From: Allostreptomyces psammosilenae
GTDB taxonomy: Bacteria > Actinomycetota > Actinomycetes > Streptomycetales > Streptomycetaceae
DNA length: 64,000 nucleotides
Assembly (NCBI RefSeq): GCF_013407765.1
Contig: NZ_JACBZD010000002.1
Location: forward strand, 1,002,001-1,066,000
Reading direction: 5' to 3'
The notes beneath the pieces were generated by a model. That model had not been told where the DNA came from. It did not search any database and worked only from the letters and a program-made list of their open reading frames with translations. Shown piece by piece: positions 18,552-27,759 of this stretch; the stretch's first letter is position 1; the number at the start of each line of letters is the position of its first letter. Made by a program: the position numbers and the translations under genes.

Positions 18552-20048
18552 ATGTTGCACGTTCGAAGGCGAGTCAATCGCCTTTGCGCCGCCACCGTCG
18601 TGGCGGCTGTCGCCACGGCGGGCCCCCTCGCAGGGGCCGCGCAGGCGGACGAGACCCCGGACGCTCGTCTCGAGCCGGGCATGGTCAGCTTCGCTGACAT
18701 CGACTACACCATCGGTGGCCAGGGGCCCGACACGATCGGTGCCGGCCTGTTCAAGATGACCATGCTCTCGGACCAGTCCACGATCTACACCTACTGCATC
18801 GACTTCCTCACCGAGACCCAGAACGAGGCCGAGTACGACGAGGTCGGCTGGGACGAGAGCTCGCTGGCGGGCAACGGGGACGCCGGCAAGATCATGTGGA
18901 TCCTGCAGAACGGCTACGTCGGTCTGGAGGACTCCCTCGCCGGCCTGGCCGACAAGGCCGGTGTCGAGGAGCTCAACGACAAGGAGGCCGCCGCCGCCAC
19001 CCAGGCCGCCATCTGGCACTTCTCCGACAAGGTGGAGCTCACCGGCGCCCCCGACGAGGGCTCGGTCCAGGGCGCCGACATCGAGGCCCTGTACCAGTAC
19101 CTGGTGGACAACGCGCAGGACATCGCGGAGCCGCCGGCCTCCATCGACCTGTCCGCGGACCAGTTCTCCGGCAAGGCCGGCGAGCGGGTCGGCCCGATCA
19201 CCGCCAGCGGCAACTTCGACAGCGCCGAGGTCGTCCTGGGCGAGGCCCCCGAGGGCGTCACCCTGGTGGACGCGAACGGGCAGCCGGTCAGCAGCGTCGC
19301 CCCGGGTCAGGAGTTCTTCGTCCAGATCCCCGAGGACGTCGAGGCCGGCAGCGCCGAGCTGAGCGTCTCCGCCGCCACCACCATCCCGGTGGGCCGCGCC
19401 TTCGTCGGCCACAAGGACGACAAGCGCAGCCAGACCCAGATCCTCGCCCGGAGCGAGAACACCGAGGCGAGCGACTCCGCCACCGTGGTGTGGGAGCCCG
19501 AGGCGCACACCGGCCCGATCCCGGCGTTCAACACCACCGAGAAGTGCGTCGACGGCGGCGTCGAGGTGGTCGTCAGCAACGAGGGCGACGAGGACTACAC
19601 CTTCACCCTGGGCGGCACGGAGTACACCACCGCGCCCGGCGAGTCCACCACCGTCCTGGTCCCGGTCGAGGAGGGCGCCGAGTACTCCATCGTGATCACC
19701 GACGAGTCCGGTGAGCGCCTGGTGGCCGAGGGCATCCTGGAGTGCGAGGTCGAGTCGACCGTCGGTGGCTCCACTGGTGGTTCGGACGACGGCGGCGCCA
19801 CCGCCAGCCCCAGCCCGTCCAACTCCCCGAGCCCGGCCTCGGCCGGCGGCTCCACCGGTGACGGCTCCACCGGCGAGGGCACCGACGGCGGCTCCAGCAG
19901 CAGCACCACCACCGGCGGCCCCGGCCTCGCCGAGACCGGCGGCAGCAGCGCCACCCCGATGATCGCCGGCGTGGCCGCGGCCCTGGTCCTGGTCGGCGGC
20001 GGCGTGGTGTTCTTCCTCCGCCGGCGCGGCAGCTCCGCCGCCGAGTGA
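18552..20048 (+). CDS. Cys-Gln thioester-forming surface protein with LAETG sorting signal
   Basis: A 498-residue exported, wall-anchored protein. A signal peptide spans ~1-32 (basic start, hydrophobic core, AQA). A thioester (TQXA) domain follows, with Cys82 in TYCIDF and Gln151 in AATQAAIW, the two residues that cross-link in such domains. Further on are Ig-like beta domains around 190-400 and a Ser/Gly/Thr/Pro linker. The tail has LAETG at 459-463, a hydrophobic helix and RRRG, as expected for a class E sortase substrate. Thioester domains in Gram-positive pili and adhesins can bond covalently to surface ligands. The start ATG has GGAGGGG eight bases upstream, and a strong terminator follows. 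No sortase gene is adjacent. Confidence 0.92.
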   Translation: MLHVRRRVNRLCAATVVAAVATAGPLAGAAQADETPDARLEPGMVSFADIDYTIGGQGPDTIGAGLFKMTMLSDQSTIYTYCIDFLTETQNEAEYDEVGWDESSLAGNGDAGKIMWILQNGYVGLEDSLAGLADKAGVEELNDKEAAAATQAAIWHFSDKVELTGAPDEGSVQGADIEALYQYLVDNAQDIAEPPASIDLSADQFSGKAGERVGPITASGNFDSAEVVLGEAPEGVTLVDANGQPVSSVAPGQEFFVQIPEDVEAGSAELSVSAATTIPVGRAFVGHKDDKRSQTQILARSENTEASDSATVVWEPEAHTGPIPAFNTTEKCVDGGVEVVVSNEGDEDYTFTLGGTEYTTAPGESTTVLVPVEEGAEYSIVITDESGERLVAEGILECEVESTVGGSTGGSDDGGATASPSPSNSPSPASAGGSTGDGSTGEGTDGGSSSSTTTGGPGLAETGGSSATPMIAGVAAALVLVGGGVVFFLRRRGSSAAE

Positions 20049-20155
20049 ACCGCCCCACCCGGTAGGCGACGGGTGACCCCGGCGCCGTGACCCCCGCCCG
20101 CCCGCCCCGACCGGACCAACGGCCCGGTCGGGGCGGCGGCGGGGCGGCGACAGGG

Positions 20156-20193
20156 CGAAGGCCCGGAATCCCCCCAGGGATTCCGGGCCTTCG
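20156..20193 (+). terminator. Terminator of the surface-protein gene
   Basis: The perfect 16-base arms CGAAGGCCCGGAATCC (20156-20171) and its complement (20178-20193) flank a 6-base loop, ~107 bases after the stop and before ettA. Confidence 0.85.
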
Positions 20194-20300
20194 CGCGTTC
20201 CGCCTCACCGCCCGATCCGGCGGCGTGTGACCCGGGCCCCGGCAGTGCGGCAAGATGGAGGCTCCCTGACCTAGCTGACAACGACGCCGGACGGTTCCTC

Positions 20301-21965
20301 TTGGCTGAGTACATCTACACCATGCGCAAGGCGCGCAAGGCGCACGGCGACAAGGTGATCCTCGACGACGTGTCGCTCAACTTCCTCCCCGGAGCGAAGA
20401 TCGGCGTCGTCGGCCCCAACGGCGCGGGCAAGTCCACCGTGCTGAAGATCATGGCCGGCCTCGAGCAGCCCTCCAACGGCGACGCCTTCCTCGCCCCCGG
20501 CTACACGGTCGGCATCCTGCTCCAGGAGCCGCCGCTCGACGAGTCCCGCACCGTCCTGGAGAACGTCCAGGACGGCGTGAAGGAGACCAAGGCCAAGCTC
20601 GATCGCTTCAACGAGATCGCCGAGGCGATGGCCACCGACTACTCCGACGCCCTGCTGGAGGAGATGGGCAAGCTCCAGGAGCAGCTCGACCACGCCAACG
20701 CCTGGGACCTGGACTCCCAGCTGGAGCAGGCCATGGACGCGCTGGGCTGCCCGCCCGGCGACTGGCCGGTGACCAACCTCTCCGGTGGCGAGAAGCGCCG
20801 CGTCGCGCTCTGCAAGCTGCTGCTGGAGGCGCCCGACCTGCTGCTCCTCGACGAGCCCACCAACCACCTGGACGCCGAGTCCGTCCAGTGGCTGGAGCAG
20901 CACCTGGAGAAGTACGCCGGCACCGTCGTCGCCGTCACCCACGACCGCTACTTCCTGGACAACGTCGCCCAGTGGATCGCCGAGGTCGACCGCGGCCGCG
21001 TGCACGGCTACGAGGGCAACTACTCCACCTACCTGGAGACCAAGGCCGCCCGTCTGAAGGTCGAGGGCCAGAAGGACGCCAAGCGGCAGAAGCGGCTCAA
21101 GGAAGAGCTGGAGTGGGTCCGCTCCAACGCCAAGGGCCGCCAGGCCAAGTCCAAGGCCCGTCTGGCCCGCTACGAGGAGATGGCGGCCGAGGCGGACAAG
21201 ATGCGGAAGCTGGACTTCGAGGAGATCCAGATCCCGCCGGGCCCGCGCCTGGGCAACGTCGTCGTCGAGGTCAACGACCTGCGCAAGGCGTTCGGCGACA
21301 AGCAGCTCATCGACGGGCTGAGCTTCAGCCTGCCGCGCAACGGCATCGTCGGCGTGATCGGCCCGAACGGCGCCGGCAAGACGACCCTGTTCAAGATGCT
21401 GATCGGCCAGGAGACCCCGGACACCGGCGAGATCAAGGTCGGCGAGACCGTCCGCATCTCCTACGTCGACCAGACCCGCGCCAACATCGACCCCGACAAG
21501 ACGCTGTGGCAGGTCGTCTCCGACGGCCTGGACTACATCAACGTCGGCCAGGTCGAGATGCCCTCGCGCGCCTACGTCTCCGCGTTCGGCTTCAAGGGCC
21601 CGGACCAGCAGAAGCCGGCCGGCATCCTCTCCGGCGGCGAGCGCAACCGGCTCAACCTCGCCCTGACCCTGAAGCAGGGCGGCAACCTGCTGCTGCTGGA
21701 CGAGCCGACCAACGACCTCGACGTCGAGACGCTCTCCTCCCTGGAGAACGCCCTGCTGGACTTCCCCGGCTGCGCCGTGGTCGTCTCCCACGACCGCTGG
21801 TTCCTCGACCGCGTGGCGACGCACATCCTCGCCTACGAGGGCGACTCCAAGTGGTTCTGGTTCGAGGGCAACTTCGAGTCCTACGAGAAGAACAAGATCG
21901 AGCGGCTCGGCCCGGACGCGGCCCGTCCGCACCGCGCCACCTACAAGAAGCTCAAGCGCGACTGA
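20301..21965 (+). CDS. ettA: Energy-dependent translational throttle protein EttA (ABC-F)
   Basis: A 554-residue soluble ABC-F ATPase with two nucleotide-binding domains and no membrane helix. Walker A motifs GPNGAGKS (near 39-46) and GPNGAGKT (near 354-361) each pair with a signature (LSGGEKRR and LSGGERNR) and Walker B (LLLDEPTNHLD and LLLDEPTNDLD). A charged linker of ~80 residues lies between. EttA binds the ribosomal E site and gates the first elongation cycle according to ATP/ADP. The start is TTG at 20301 with no good Shine-Dalgarno, which is odd for such a conserved gene, but MAEYIYTMRKARKAHGDK aligns with the family start as I recall it. Confidence 0.95.
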   Translation: MAEYIYTMRKARKAHGDKVILDDVSLNFLPGAKIGVVGPNGAGKSTVLKIMAGLEQPSNGDAFLAPGYTVGILLQEPPLDESRTVLENVQDGVKETKAKLDRFNEIAEAMATDYSDALLEEMGKLQEQLDHANAWDLDSQLEQAMDALGCPPGDWPVTNLSGGEKRRVALCKLLLEAPDLLLLDEPTNHLDAESVQWLEQHLEKYAGTVVAVTHDRYFLDNVAQWIAEVDRGRVHGYEGNYSTYLETKAARLKVEGQKDAKRQKRLKEELEWVRSNAKGRQAKSKARLARYEEMAAEADKMRKLDFEEIQIPPGPRLGNVVVEVNDLRKAFGDKQLIDGLSFSLPRNGIVGVIGPNGAGKTTLFKMLIGQETPDTGEIKVGETVRISYVDQTRANIDPDKTLWQVVSDGLDYINVGQVEMPSRAYVSAFGFKGPDQQKPAGILSGGERNRLNLALTLKQGGNLLLLDEPTNDLDVETLSSLENALLDFPGCAVVVSHDRWFLDRVATHILAYEGDSKWFWFEGNFESYEKNKIERLGPDAARPHRATYKKLKRD

Positions 21966-22007
21966 CCTGGTCCCCGCCCACCTCACCGGCGCGGTGGGGA
22001 GGGGACG

Positions 22008-22043
22008 ACCGTGGTCCCGGCGGCAGTCCGCCGGGACCACGGT
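22008..22043 (+). terminator. Terminator of ettA
   Basis: The perfect 16-base arms ACCGTGGTCCCGGCGG (22008-22023) and its complement (22028-22043) flank a 4-base loop, 42 bases after the ettA stop. Confidence 0.85.
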
Positions 22044-22124
22044 GCGTAGGGTCGTCCTGCCCGATCGGGACCGCACCGGTCGCGATCACACCCACCACCG
22101 TCGTCGAGGGGAAACCGCGCCACG

Positions 22125-22610
22125 ATGTCCCGCCACGTCTACGCCTGCCCGATCCGCTGGTCCGACATGGACGCCTTCCAGCACGTGAACAACGTGGTCT
22201 ACCTCCGCTACCTGGAGGAGGCGCGGGTCGACTTCATGTTCACCCTGGCGTCCCGGGAGGGGGCCAAGGGGCTGGCCTCCGGCATCGTGGTCGCCCGGCA
22301 CGAGATCGACTACCTGCGGCCGCTGGTGCACCGCCCCGAGCCGGTCACCATCGAGACCTGGATCACCCGGCTGGGCAACGCCTCGATGAGCCTGGCCTAC
22401 GAGATCAAGGACGGCGACCTGGTGTACGCCCGCGCCAGCTCGGTCCTGGTGCCCTACGACCTCACCGAGGGCCGCCCGCGCCGGCTCAGCGAGGAGGAGC
22501 GGGCCTTCCTGCGCGGCTTCATGTCGCCCGAGCCCGAGCCCGAGCCGGAGCGGGAACCGGAACCGGGGGCCGCCGCGGTGCCGGCCACGCGCGGCGGGGA
22601 CGGCGCATGA
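22125..22610 (+). CDS. Acyl-CoA thioesterase (4HBT hot-dog fold)
   Basis: A 161-residue hot-dog thioesterase. The 4HBT signature is RWSDMDAFQHVNNVVYLRYLEEAR, with the Asp, His and Asn of the active-site loop present, and VARHEIDYLRPL forms the following strand. It would hydrolyse acyl-CoA to acid and CoA in the cytoplasm; chain-length preference is unknown. The last ~30 residues are a Glu-Pro tail with no fold. Its stop overlaps the next gene's start (ATGA), indicating an operon of two. Confidence 0.9.
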   Translation: MSRHVYACPIRWSDMDAFQHVNNVVYLRYLEEARVDFMFTLASREGAKGLASGIVVARHEIDYLRPLVHRPEPVTIETWITRLGNASMSLAYEIKDGDLVYARASSVLVPYDLTEGRPRRLSEEERAFLRGFMSPEPEPEPEREPEPGAAAVPATRGGDGA

Positions 22611-23464
22611 CGCGGGTGCTGCGCCTGGCGGATCCGGCCGAGGCCGCGGGCCTCGCGGCCTACCTGGGGCGCCTGGTGCGCTGGGACCGCGCCGCCGCCG
22701 TGCGGCTGCGCGCCGCCGACGGCGTGCTCGCGCTCTTCGGCAACACGCCGTTCGGCGTGCTCGCGGTGCGCGCCGCGACCCTGGCCCCGGGCGCGGGCGA
22801 ACTGGACACCACGGTCTCCGCCGGCGAACTGCTGCACGCCCTCCCGCTGGACGAGCCCGCCGCGGGGGCGGGCGCCGCCACGGCGTCCGAGGGCACGGCC
22901 GGCGCCGTGGGAACCGCCGCGTCGGCTCAGGCCCCGGAGCTGGCGGTGCCCCGGCAGGTCACCGGGGCGTCCTGGGCGGGCGTGCTGCCGCCCCGGTCGG
23001 GCTGGCGCGAACTGGCCGTCCTGCCGCTGCCCGAGCTGCGGGCCGAGGTGGCCCGCGGCGTCGCCGACTTCCGGGCCCGCACCGAGGCCCTGGCCGAGGG
23101 GCAGCGCACCCGCGCCGTGCTGGACCGGGTGGGGGAGGAGATCTGGTCGCGGACCGTGGCCGTCGCCGCACGACCGCCCGGCGCGGCCGCTCCCGGCGCG
23201 AACGGCACCCCCGCCCCGGAGGGCTTCCCGCTGCGGCTCGCCCACGCCGCGCAGGCGCTCGGCTTCCTCGGACCGGCGGCTCCCGGTGTTCCCGCCCCCG
23301 GCACCGGCCGGGACGGGGCACCCGCCGGCGGCACGGGGTGGACGGGGCCGTCGCCGGCCGTCGTGCTGCTGGGGGCCGGAAGCTGGCTCCGGCTGCGCAC
23401 CCCGCACGGCTCCACCGTGCTCCGCCGGGCCTCCCACGGCCTGGGCCTGTTCCCGGTCCGCTGA
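22607..23464 (+). CDS. Hypothetical protein coupled to the thioesterase
   Basis: A 285-residue Ala/Gly-rich protein without a recognised domain. The N terminus (VLRLADPAEAAGLAAYLGRL) and a central stretch (WAGVLPPRSGWRELAVLPLP) look structured, separated by low-complexity linkers. The C-terminal part from SPAVVLLGAGSW to STVLRRASHGLGLFPV forms predicted strands. There is no signal peptide or membrane helix. ATG at 22607 overlaps the thioesterase stop by four bases, so the two are made together. I recall this pair as common in Streptomyces, but the function is unknown. Confidence 0.7.
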   Translation: MTRVLRLADPAEAAGLAAYLGRLVRWDRAAAVRLRAADGVLALFGNTPFGVLAVRAATLAPGAGELDTTVSAGELLHALPLDEPAAGAGAATASEGTAGAVGTAASAQAPELAVPRQVTGASWAGVLPPRSGWRELAVLPLPELRAEVARGVADFRARTEALAEGQRTRAVLDRVGEEIWSRTVAVAARPPGAAAPGANGTPAPEGFPLRLAHAAQALGFLGPAAPGVPAPGTGRDGAPAGGTGWTGPSPAVVLLGAGSWLRLRTPHGSTVLRRASHGLGLFPVR

Positions 23465-23574
23465 CCCGCGCCGGTCCCGCTGGCTCGTCCGCGGGATCCG
23501 GACCGCCGGCGCTTGAACCTCCCCCAGGGGGGAGGTCCTACGGTGCCGCGGACGGACCCCACCGAGGAGGAGCC

Positions 23575-24453
23575 ATGGGACAGCCGGCACGACCGGGACA
23601 GCCGGGAGAGATGGAACAGCCGGGACAGGCGGGACAGTCGGCACAGCGGGAGACGCCGGGACGGCCGGGGCACCCCGGGCGGCCGGACGGCGCCCGGCTG
23701 GCCACCGGCCTCCGGGAGCAGACGGCCGTCCTCGCCGAGGCCGTCCGGGACGCCGACCCGGCGCTGCCGGTGCCGACCTGCCCGGAGTGGACCCTCACCG
23801 ACCTCGTCGCCCACGTCGGCCGGGCCCACCGCTGGGCCGCGACCCTGGTGGAGCGGCGGGCCGCCGAGCCGCTGCCGTTCGAGGCGGTGCCGGACAGGGA
23901 ACCGCCGGTGGAGACCGGCCGGTGGCCCGACTGGCTGTGCGAGGGAGCCGAGGCGCTGCTGGCGGCGGTGCGGGACGCCGGGCCGGGCGTCGCCGTGTGG
24001 ACGTTCACCGGCCCGGCACACCCCGGCTTCTGGGTGCGCCGGATGCTGCACGACACGGCCGTCCACACCGCCGACGCCGCCCTCACCACCGGCCGGGCCT
24101 ACGGGATTCCCGCGGACCTGGCGGCGGACGGCGTGGACGAGGCGCTGGGCTTCGCCTCGGAGCCCTGGGCGCTGGCGGCCAAGCCGGAGCTGGCCGAACT
24201 GCGCGGCCACGGCGAGCGGATGCTGCTGAGCGCCCGCGACGTCGCCCCGGACGGCGGCTGGCTGATCACCCGCACCCCGGACGGGGTGGTGTGGGAGCGC
24301 GGCGGCGGTGAGGCGGACGTGGTGCTGCGCGGCACGGCGGAGCAGGTGCTGCTGGTGCTCACCCGCCGGTTGCCCGCGGACGATCCGCGCCTGGAGGTCA
24401 CCGGCCGGACGGCGCTGCTGGAGTACTGGCTGGAGCGCACCGCCTTCCAGTGA
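23575..24453 (+). CDS. Maleylpyruvate isomerase family (mycothiol-dependent) protein
   Basis: A 292-residue protein of the DinB-like/MDMPI family. The N-terminal helical bundle has PTCPEWTLTDLVAHVGRAHRW and WVRRMLHDTAVHTADAAL, which supply the His residues of the metal site. The C-terminal domain ends in GTAEQVLLVLTRRLP. Such proteins use mycothiol in isomerase or transferase reactions; the substrate is unknown. The first ~35 residues are Gln/Gly/Pro-rich and probably disordered. ATG at 23575 follows GAGGAGGAGCC. It converges with pucR. Confidence 0.85.
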   Translation: MGQPARPGQPGEMEQPGQAGQSAQRETPGRPGHPGRPDGARLATGLREQTAVLAEAVRDADPALPVPTCPEWTLTDLVAHVGRAHRWAATLVERRAAEPLPFEAVPDREPPVETGRWPDWLCEGAEALLAAVRDAGPGVAVWTFTGPAHPGFWVRRMLHDTAVHTADAALTTGRAYGIPADLAADGVDEALGFASEPWALAAKPELAELRGHGERMLLSARDVAPDGGWLITRTPDGVVWERGGGEADVVLRGTAEQVLLVLTRRLPADDPRLEVTGRTALLEYWLERTAFQ

Positions 24454-24520
24454 GGTGCGGCGCGGGGCCGGTGGTGCCGGTGAGAGCTGGTGGGGCTGTG
24501 GGGGCCGGTCCGTCGGCGGC

Positions 24521-26479
24521 TCACCGCATCCGGAGCGCCAGGAAGAAGTCCACCTTGTCCTCCAGCCGGGCCAGGTCCCGTCCGGTGAGGCGTTCGATCC
24601 GGGAGACCCGGTAGCGCAGGGTGTTCACGTGCACGTGCAGCCGGGCGGCGGTGCGGGTCCAGGAGCCGTCGCAGTCGAGGAAGGCCGCCAGGGTGGGCAG
24701 CAGCTCGGAGCGGTGCTGGGCGTCGTAGCGCTCCAACGGCTCAACCAGGCTCCGGCGGAAGCTGCGCCGCACCTCCTCGGAGGCCCCGGGGAGCAGCAGC
24801 ACGTGGGAGGCCAGTTCGTCGTGGCCGGCGACGCAGACCCGGCCGGGCCGGGTCGCCGCGACCCGCCTGGCGTAGCGGGCCTCCTCCAGCGCCCCGCGCA
24901 GCGCCTCGACGTCCACGACGGCGCCGCTCACGCCGGCGATCAGCCGGCCGGTGGCGCCCAGGGCGTTCTCCAGTGGGCGCAGCCGCTCCTCCAGCGCGCC
25001 GGCGTCCAGCGCGCCGGTGTCCCGCGCGTCGTCCGGCGCGGCCTCGGCGGGGGTGTCGGATCCGCCGGGGAGGGGCACCAGGGCCAGGCACTCGCCGCCC
25101 CCGGACACGGTGAGCGGCGGGGCCGTCGCCGCCGAGGGGGACGGCGTGCCGGGGCCCGTCGGGGCGCCCGGGGCAGTGGGGGCGTCCGTGGTCGTGCCGG
25201 CGGTGGCGCCCGCCGGCACGGCCGACCGGGTGGCGGCGTGCGGCGCCGGTGGGGCGGGTGGGGTGGCGGTGCCGACCAGAACCGGGCCGGGGAGGTCGGC
25301 CAGGGCGTCCTCCAGCAGGTCCCGGAGGGCGTCCGCGGAGGGGGCGGGGAAGCCGGTGGCCTGCGCCGTGGCGGATATCACCAGCCACGGCGTGCCGCCG
25401 GCGGCCGGGTGGCCGATCCGTGCGCCGGAGGCGGCGACGCGCACGGCGAGTTCGGCCGGGTCCGCGTCGGCGGCGAGCAGGGTGACCACCTGGCGGGCCA
25501 GCCGGCGGCGCGGGAGCCGGTGCTCCTCCCGCCGGGCGCGTTCCGCGGCGGCCAGTTCGGCGACGCCGCCGACCAGGCGGACGCGCTGCTCGGACCACTC
25601 GGCGGGATCGCCCTCGACGGCGAGGAACCAGTCGCCGGTGAGCCGCCAGTCGGGTCGGCCGGCGCGTCCCGGCCGGGGGCGTGGGCGGCCGCCCGGCCGG
25701 GAGGGGTCGGGCAGGATTCCGGGGTCGGGGAGGTTCCTGGGGTTGGGCAGGTTCCCGGGGGCGGGGACCGGCACCAGCGCGTAGCTACGGCCGTGACTGC
25801 GGGCCGGGTGGGGGGCCGGCCGGCCGGAGTACTCGGCGTCCAGGTAGGCCCGGGCCAGGCGCACGCCGGTCGGTCCGCGGCGGGACACCACGGGGGTGCC
25901 GGGCGCCTCCGCCGGGTGCACTCCAGCCACCGGTTCGGGGGCCTGGTCGCCGGGGCCGGCGACGCACAGCCCGGTGGCGGTGAGCACCCAGCAGCGCAGG
26001 TCGAGGTCGGCGGCGAGCAGCCGGAGCACGGCGGCCACCCCACCGCCGAACGGGGCCGACAGCAGCATGCGGTGCCGCTCGACGACGGCGGCGAGGTCGG
26101 CGGCGCGCTCCGCCGACGTCCGCCGGATGACGAACTCCGACACGCTGGCGAACGCCACCGCCTCGGGCACGGTCAGCAGCGGCAGCCGGTGCCGGCGGCA
26201 GGCGTCCACCAGGTCCTGCGGCGGCGGGCCGACCTCGGCCTCCCCAGCGGCCAGCGCGGCGACCCCGCACTCGGCGAGGATGCGCACGAACTCCTCGGAG
26301 TCCTCCGGGGCGCTGTGCCAGCGCAGCCCGCTGAGCACCAGTTCGCCGCCGCGGAGGTAGCGGCCGGGGTTGCGCAGGTCGGTGACCATGACGGAGCGCA
26401 CCGCCCGGTCCAGTTCCTCCGCCCCGACGACCAGCCGCAGCTGCAGCGCCGGCTCCTCCAGCAGGGCCGCGAGCCGCAT
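24521..26479 (-). CDS. pucR: PucR-family transcriptional regulator
   Basis: A 652-residue regulator. The N-terminal PucR ligand domain (RLAALLEEPALQLRLVVGAEELDRAVR and LRNPGRYLRGGELVLSGLRW) occupies roughly residues 1-125. A GGDEF-like middle region is interrupted by long Pro/Gly/Thr inserts. The C-terminal HTH_30 reads LAAFLDCDGSWTRTAARLHV and NTLRYRVSRIERLTGR. PucR activates purine catabolism in Bacillus. Here it is divergent from the xanthine dehydrogenase genes, a strong sign that it controls them. ATG at 26479 has AAGGAGG well placed. It is longer than the usual ~500-550 residues because of the inserts. Confidence 0.9.
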   Translation of the reverse strand: MRLAALLEEPALQLRLVVGAEELDRAVRSVMVTDLRNPGRYLRGGELVLSGLRWHSAPEDSEEFVRILAECGVAALAAGEAEVGPPPQDLVDACRRHRLPLLTVPEAVAFASVSEFVIRRTSAERAADLAAVVERHRMLLSAPFGGGVAAVLRLLAADLDLRCWVLTATGLCVAGPGDQAPEPVAGVHPAEAPGTPVVSRRGPTGVRLARAYLDAEYSGRPAPHPARSHGRSYALVPVPAPGNLPNPRNLPDPGILPDPSRPGGRPRPRPGRAGRPDWRLTGDWFLAVEGDPAEWSEQRVRLVGGVAELAAAERARREEHRLPRRRLARQVVTLLAADADPAELAVRVAASGARIGHPAAGGTPWLVISATAQATGFPAPSADALRDLLEDALADLPGPVLVGTATPPAPPAPHAATRSAVPAGATAGTTTDAPTAPGAPTGPGTPSPSAATAPPLTVSGGGECLALVPLPGGSDTPAEAAPDDARDTGALDAGALEERLRPLENALGATGRLIAGVSGAVVDVEALRGALEEARYARRVAATRPGRVCVAGHDELASHVLLLPGASEEVRRSFRRSLVEPLERYDAQHRSELLPTLAAFLDCDGSWTRTAARLHVHVNTLRYRVSRIERLTGRDLARLEDKVDFFLALRMR

Positions 26480-26880
26480 CCGGACCTCCTTCCGTCCCGG
26501 GGGGACACACCGGGAAGACGCCGGGGACGGGCCGACCCTACCTCCGGCTCGGACGTCCGCACGAAGGCGCGGTGGCCCCGTTCCCGCGCGTTCACACGGT
26601 CGTCACGGCGCCGTCGCCCATCGAGCGCCTGTTCGGCGCACCGTTTCGTAGGAACCGACAACGCGCCGGAGGGTGGCCCTGCGGCGATTCGTCGGTTCAC
26701 CGCATGTGCCGCGGCCCGACGGGTCGCTTTACTGAGTGTGACGGCAGCCGCCCGGGCCCCACCGCCCGCCGGCGCACCGCGGCACGCGGACCCGCTCGTA
26801 CGAAGGCACGACGGACGGACGCGCGGCGCACCCGCGGTCCACGGACACGATCCCGCGAGGACAAGGAGGGCGCACCCCGC
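26480..26880. promoter_or_regulatory. Divergent pucR / xanthine dehydrogenase promoter region
   Basis: The 400 bases between the two starts carry a spaced inverted repeat, GAACCGAC (26652-26659) and GTCGGTTC (26691-26698), and an imperfect GTTTC-gta-GGAAC element at ~26643-26655. Either could bind PucR. AAGGAGGG at ~26864 serves the rightward gene. Confidence 0.4.
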
Positions 26881-27759
26881 ATGGACTTCCTGCGGCCGGC
26901 CACCTGGGAGGAGGCGCTCGCCGCCAAGGCCGAGCACCCCGCGGCGCTCCCGATCGCCGGCGGAACGGACGTGATGGTCGAGCTCAACTTCGACCGGCGC
27001 CGCCCCGAGGCGCTGCTCGACCTGGGGCGGATCGCCGAGCTGCGCGAGTGGGAGACCACCGACGACGGCGTGCGGCTGGGGGCGGCCGTCCCCTACGCGC
27101 GGATCGTCCGGGAGCTGCGCGGGGCGCTGCCCGCGCTGGCGCTGGCCGCGCACACGGTCGGCTCGCCGCAGATCCGCAACCGCGGCACCGTCGGCGGCAA
27201 CCTGGGCGCGGCCTCGCCCGCCGGCGACTCGCATCCGGCGCTGCTGGCGGCGGGCGCCGAGGTCGAGGTGGCCTCCGTGCGCGGGGTGCGCCGCATCCCC
27301 ATCGACGACTTCTACACCGGCGTGAAGCGGAACGCGCTGGCGCCGGACGAGCTCATCGCCGCGGTGCACGTCGCCCGGGCCGACGGGCCGCAGCAGTTCT
27401 CCAAGGTGGGGACCCGCAACGCGATGGTGATCGCGGTCTGCGCGTTCTCGGTGGCGCTGCACCCGCGCACCCGCACGGTGCGCACCGGCATCGGGTCGGC
27501 GGCGCCGACGCCGGTGCGGGCCCGGGAGGCGGAGGAGTTCCTCGCCGGCGCCCTGGAAGAGGCCGGCCTGTGGGAGGGGCGCGGGGCGCTGCCGCCGGAG
27601 GTGGCGGCCCGCTTCGCCGAGCTGGTGCCGCGGGCGGCGAGCCCGATCGACGACGTGCGGGGCAGCGCGGCCTACCGGCGGCGGGCCCTCGCCGTGATGG
27701 CCCGCCGCACCGTGGGCTGGACCTGGGACGAGTACCGGAGGACCGATCGATGCGCGTGA
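26881..27759 (+). CDS. Xanthine dehydrogenase, FAD-binding subunit
   Basis: A 292-residue CO dehydrogenase/xanthine dehydrogenase medium subunit. The FAD-binding loops are PIAGGTDVMVELN (near residues 22-34) and RNRGTVGGNLGAASPAGDSH (near 100-118), and the C-terminal domain carries the CAFSVALHP strand. It passes electrons from the [2Fe-2S] subunit to NAD+ during oxidation of hypoxanthine/xanthine to urate. It is first in an operon with the iron-sulfur and molybdenum subunits; its 3' end overlaps the next gene by ten bases. Confidence 0.92.
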   Translation: MDFLRPATWEEALAAKAEHPAALPIAGGTDVMVELNFDRRRPEALLDLGRIAELREWETTDDGVRLGAAVPYARIVRELRGALPALALAAHTVGSPQIRNRGTVGGNLGAASPAGDSHPALLAAGAEVEVASVRGVRRIPIDDFYTGVKRNALAPDELIAAVHVARADGPQQFSKVGTRNAMVIAVCAFSVALHPRTRTVRTGIGSAAPTPVRAREAEEFLAGALEEAGLWEGRGALPPEVAARFAELVPRAASPIDDVRGSAAYRRRALAVMARRTVGWTWDEYRRTDRCA

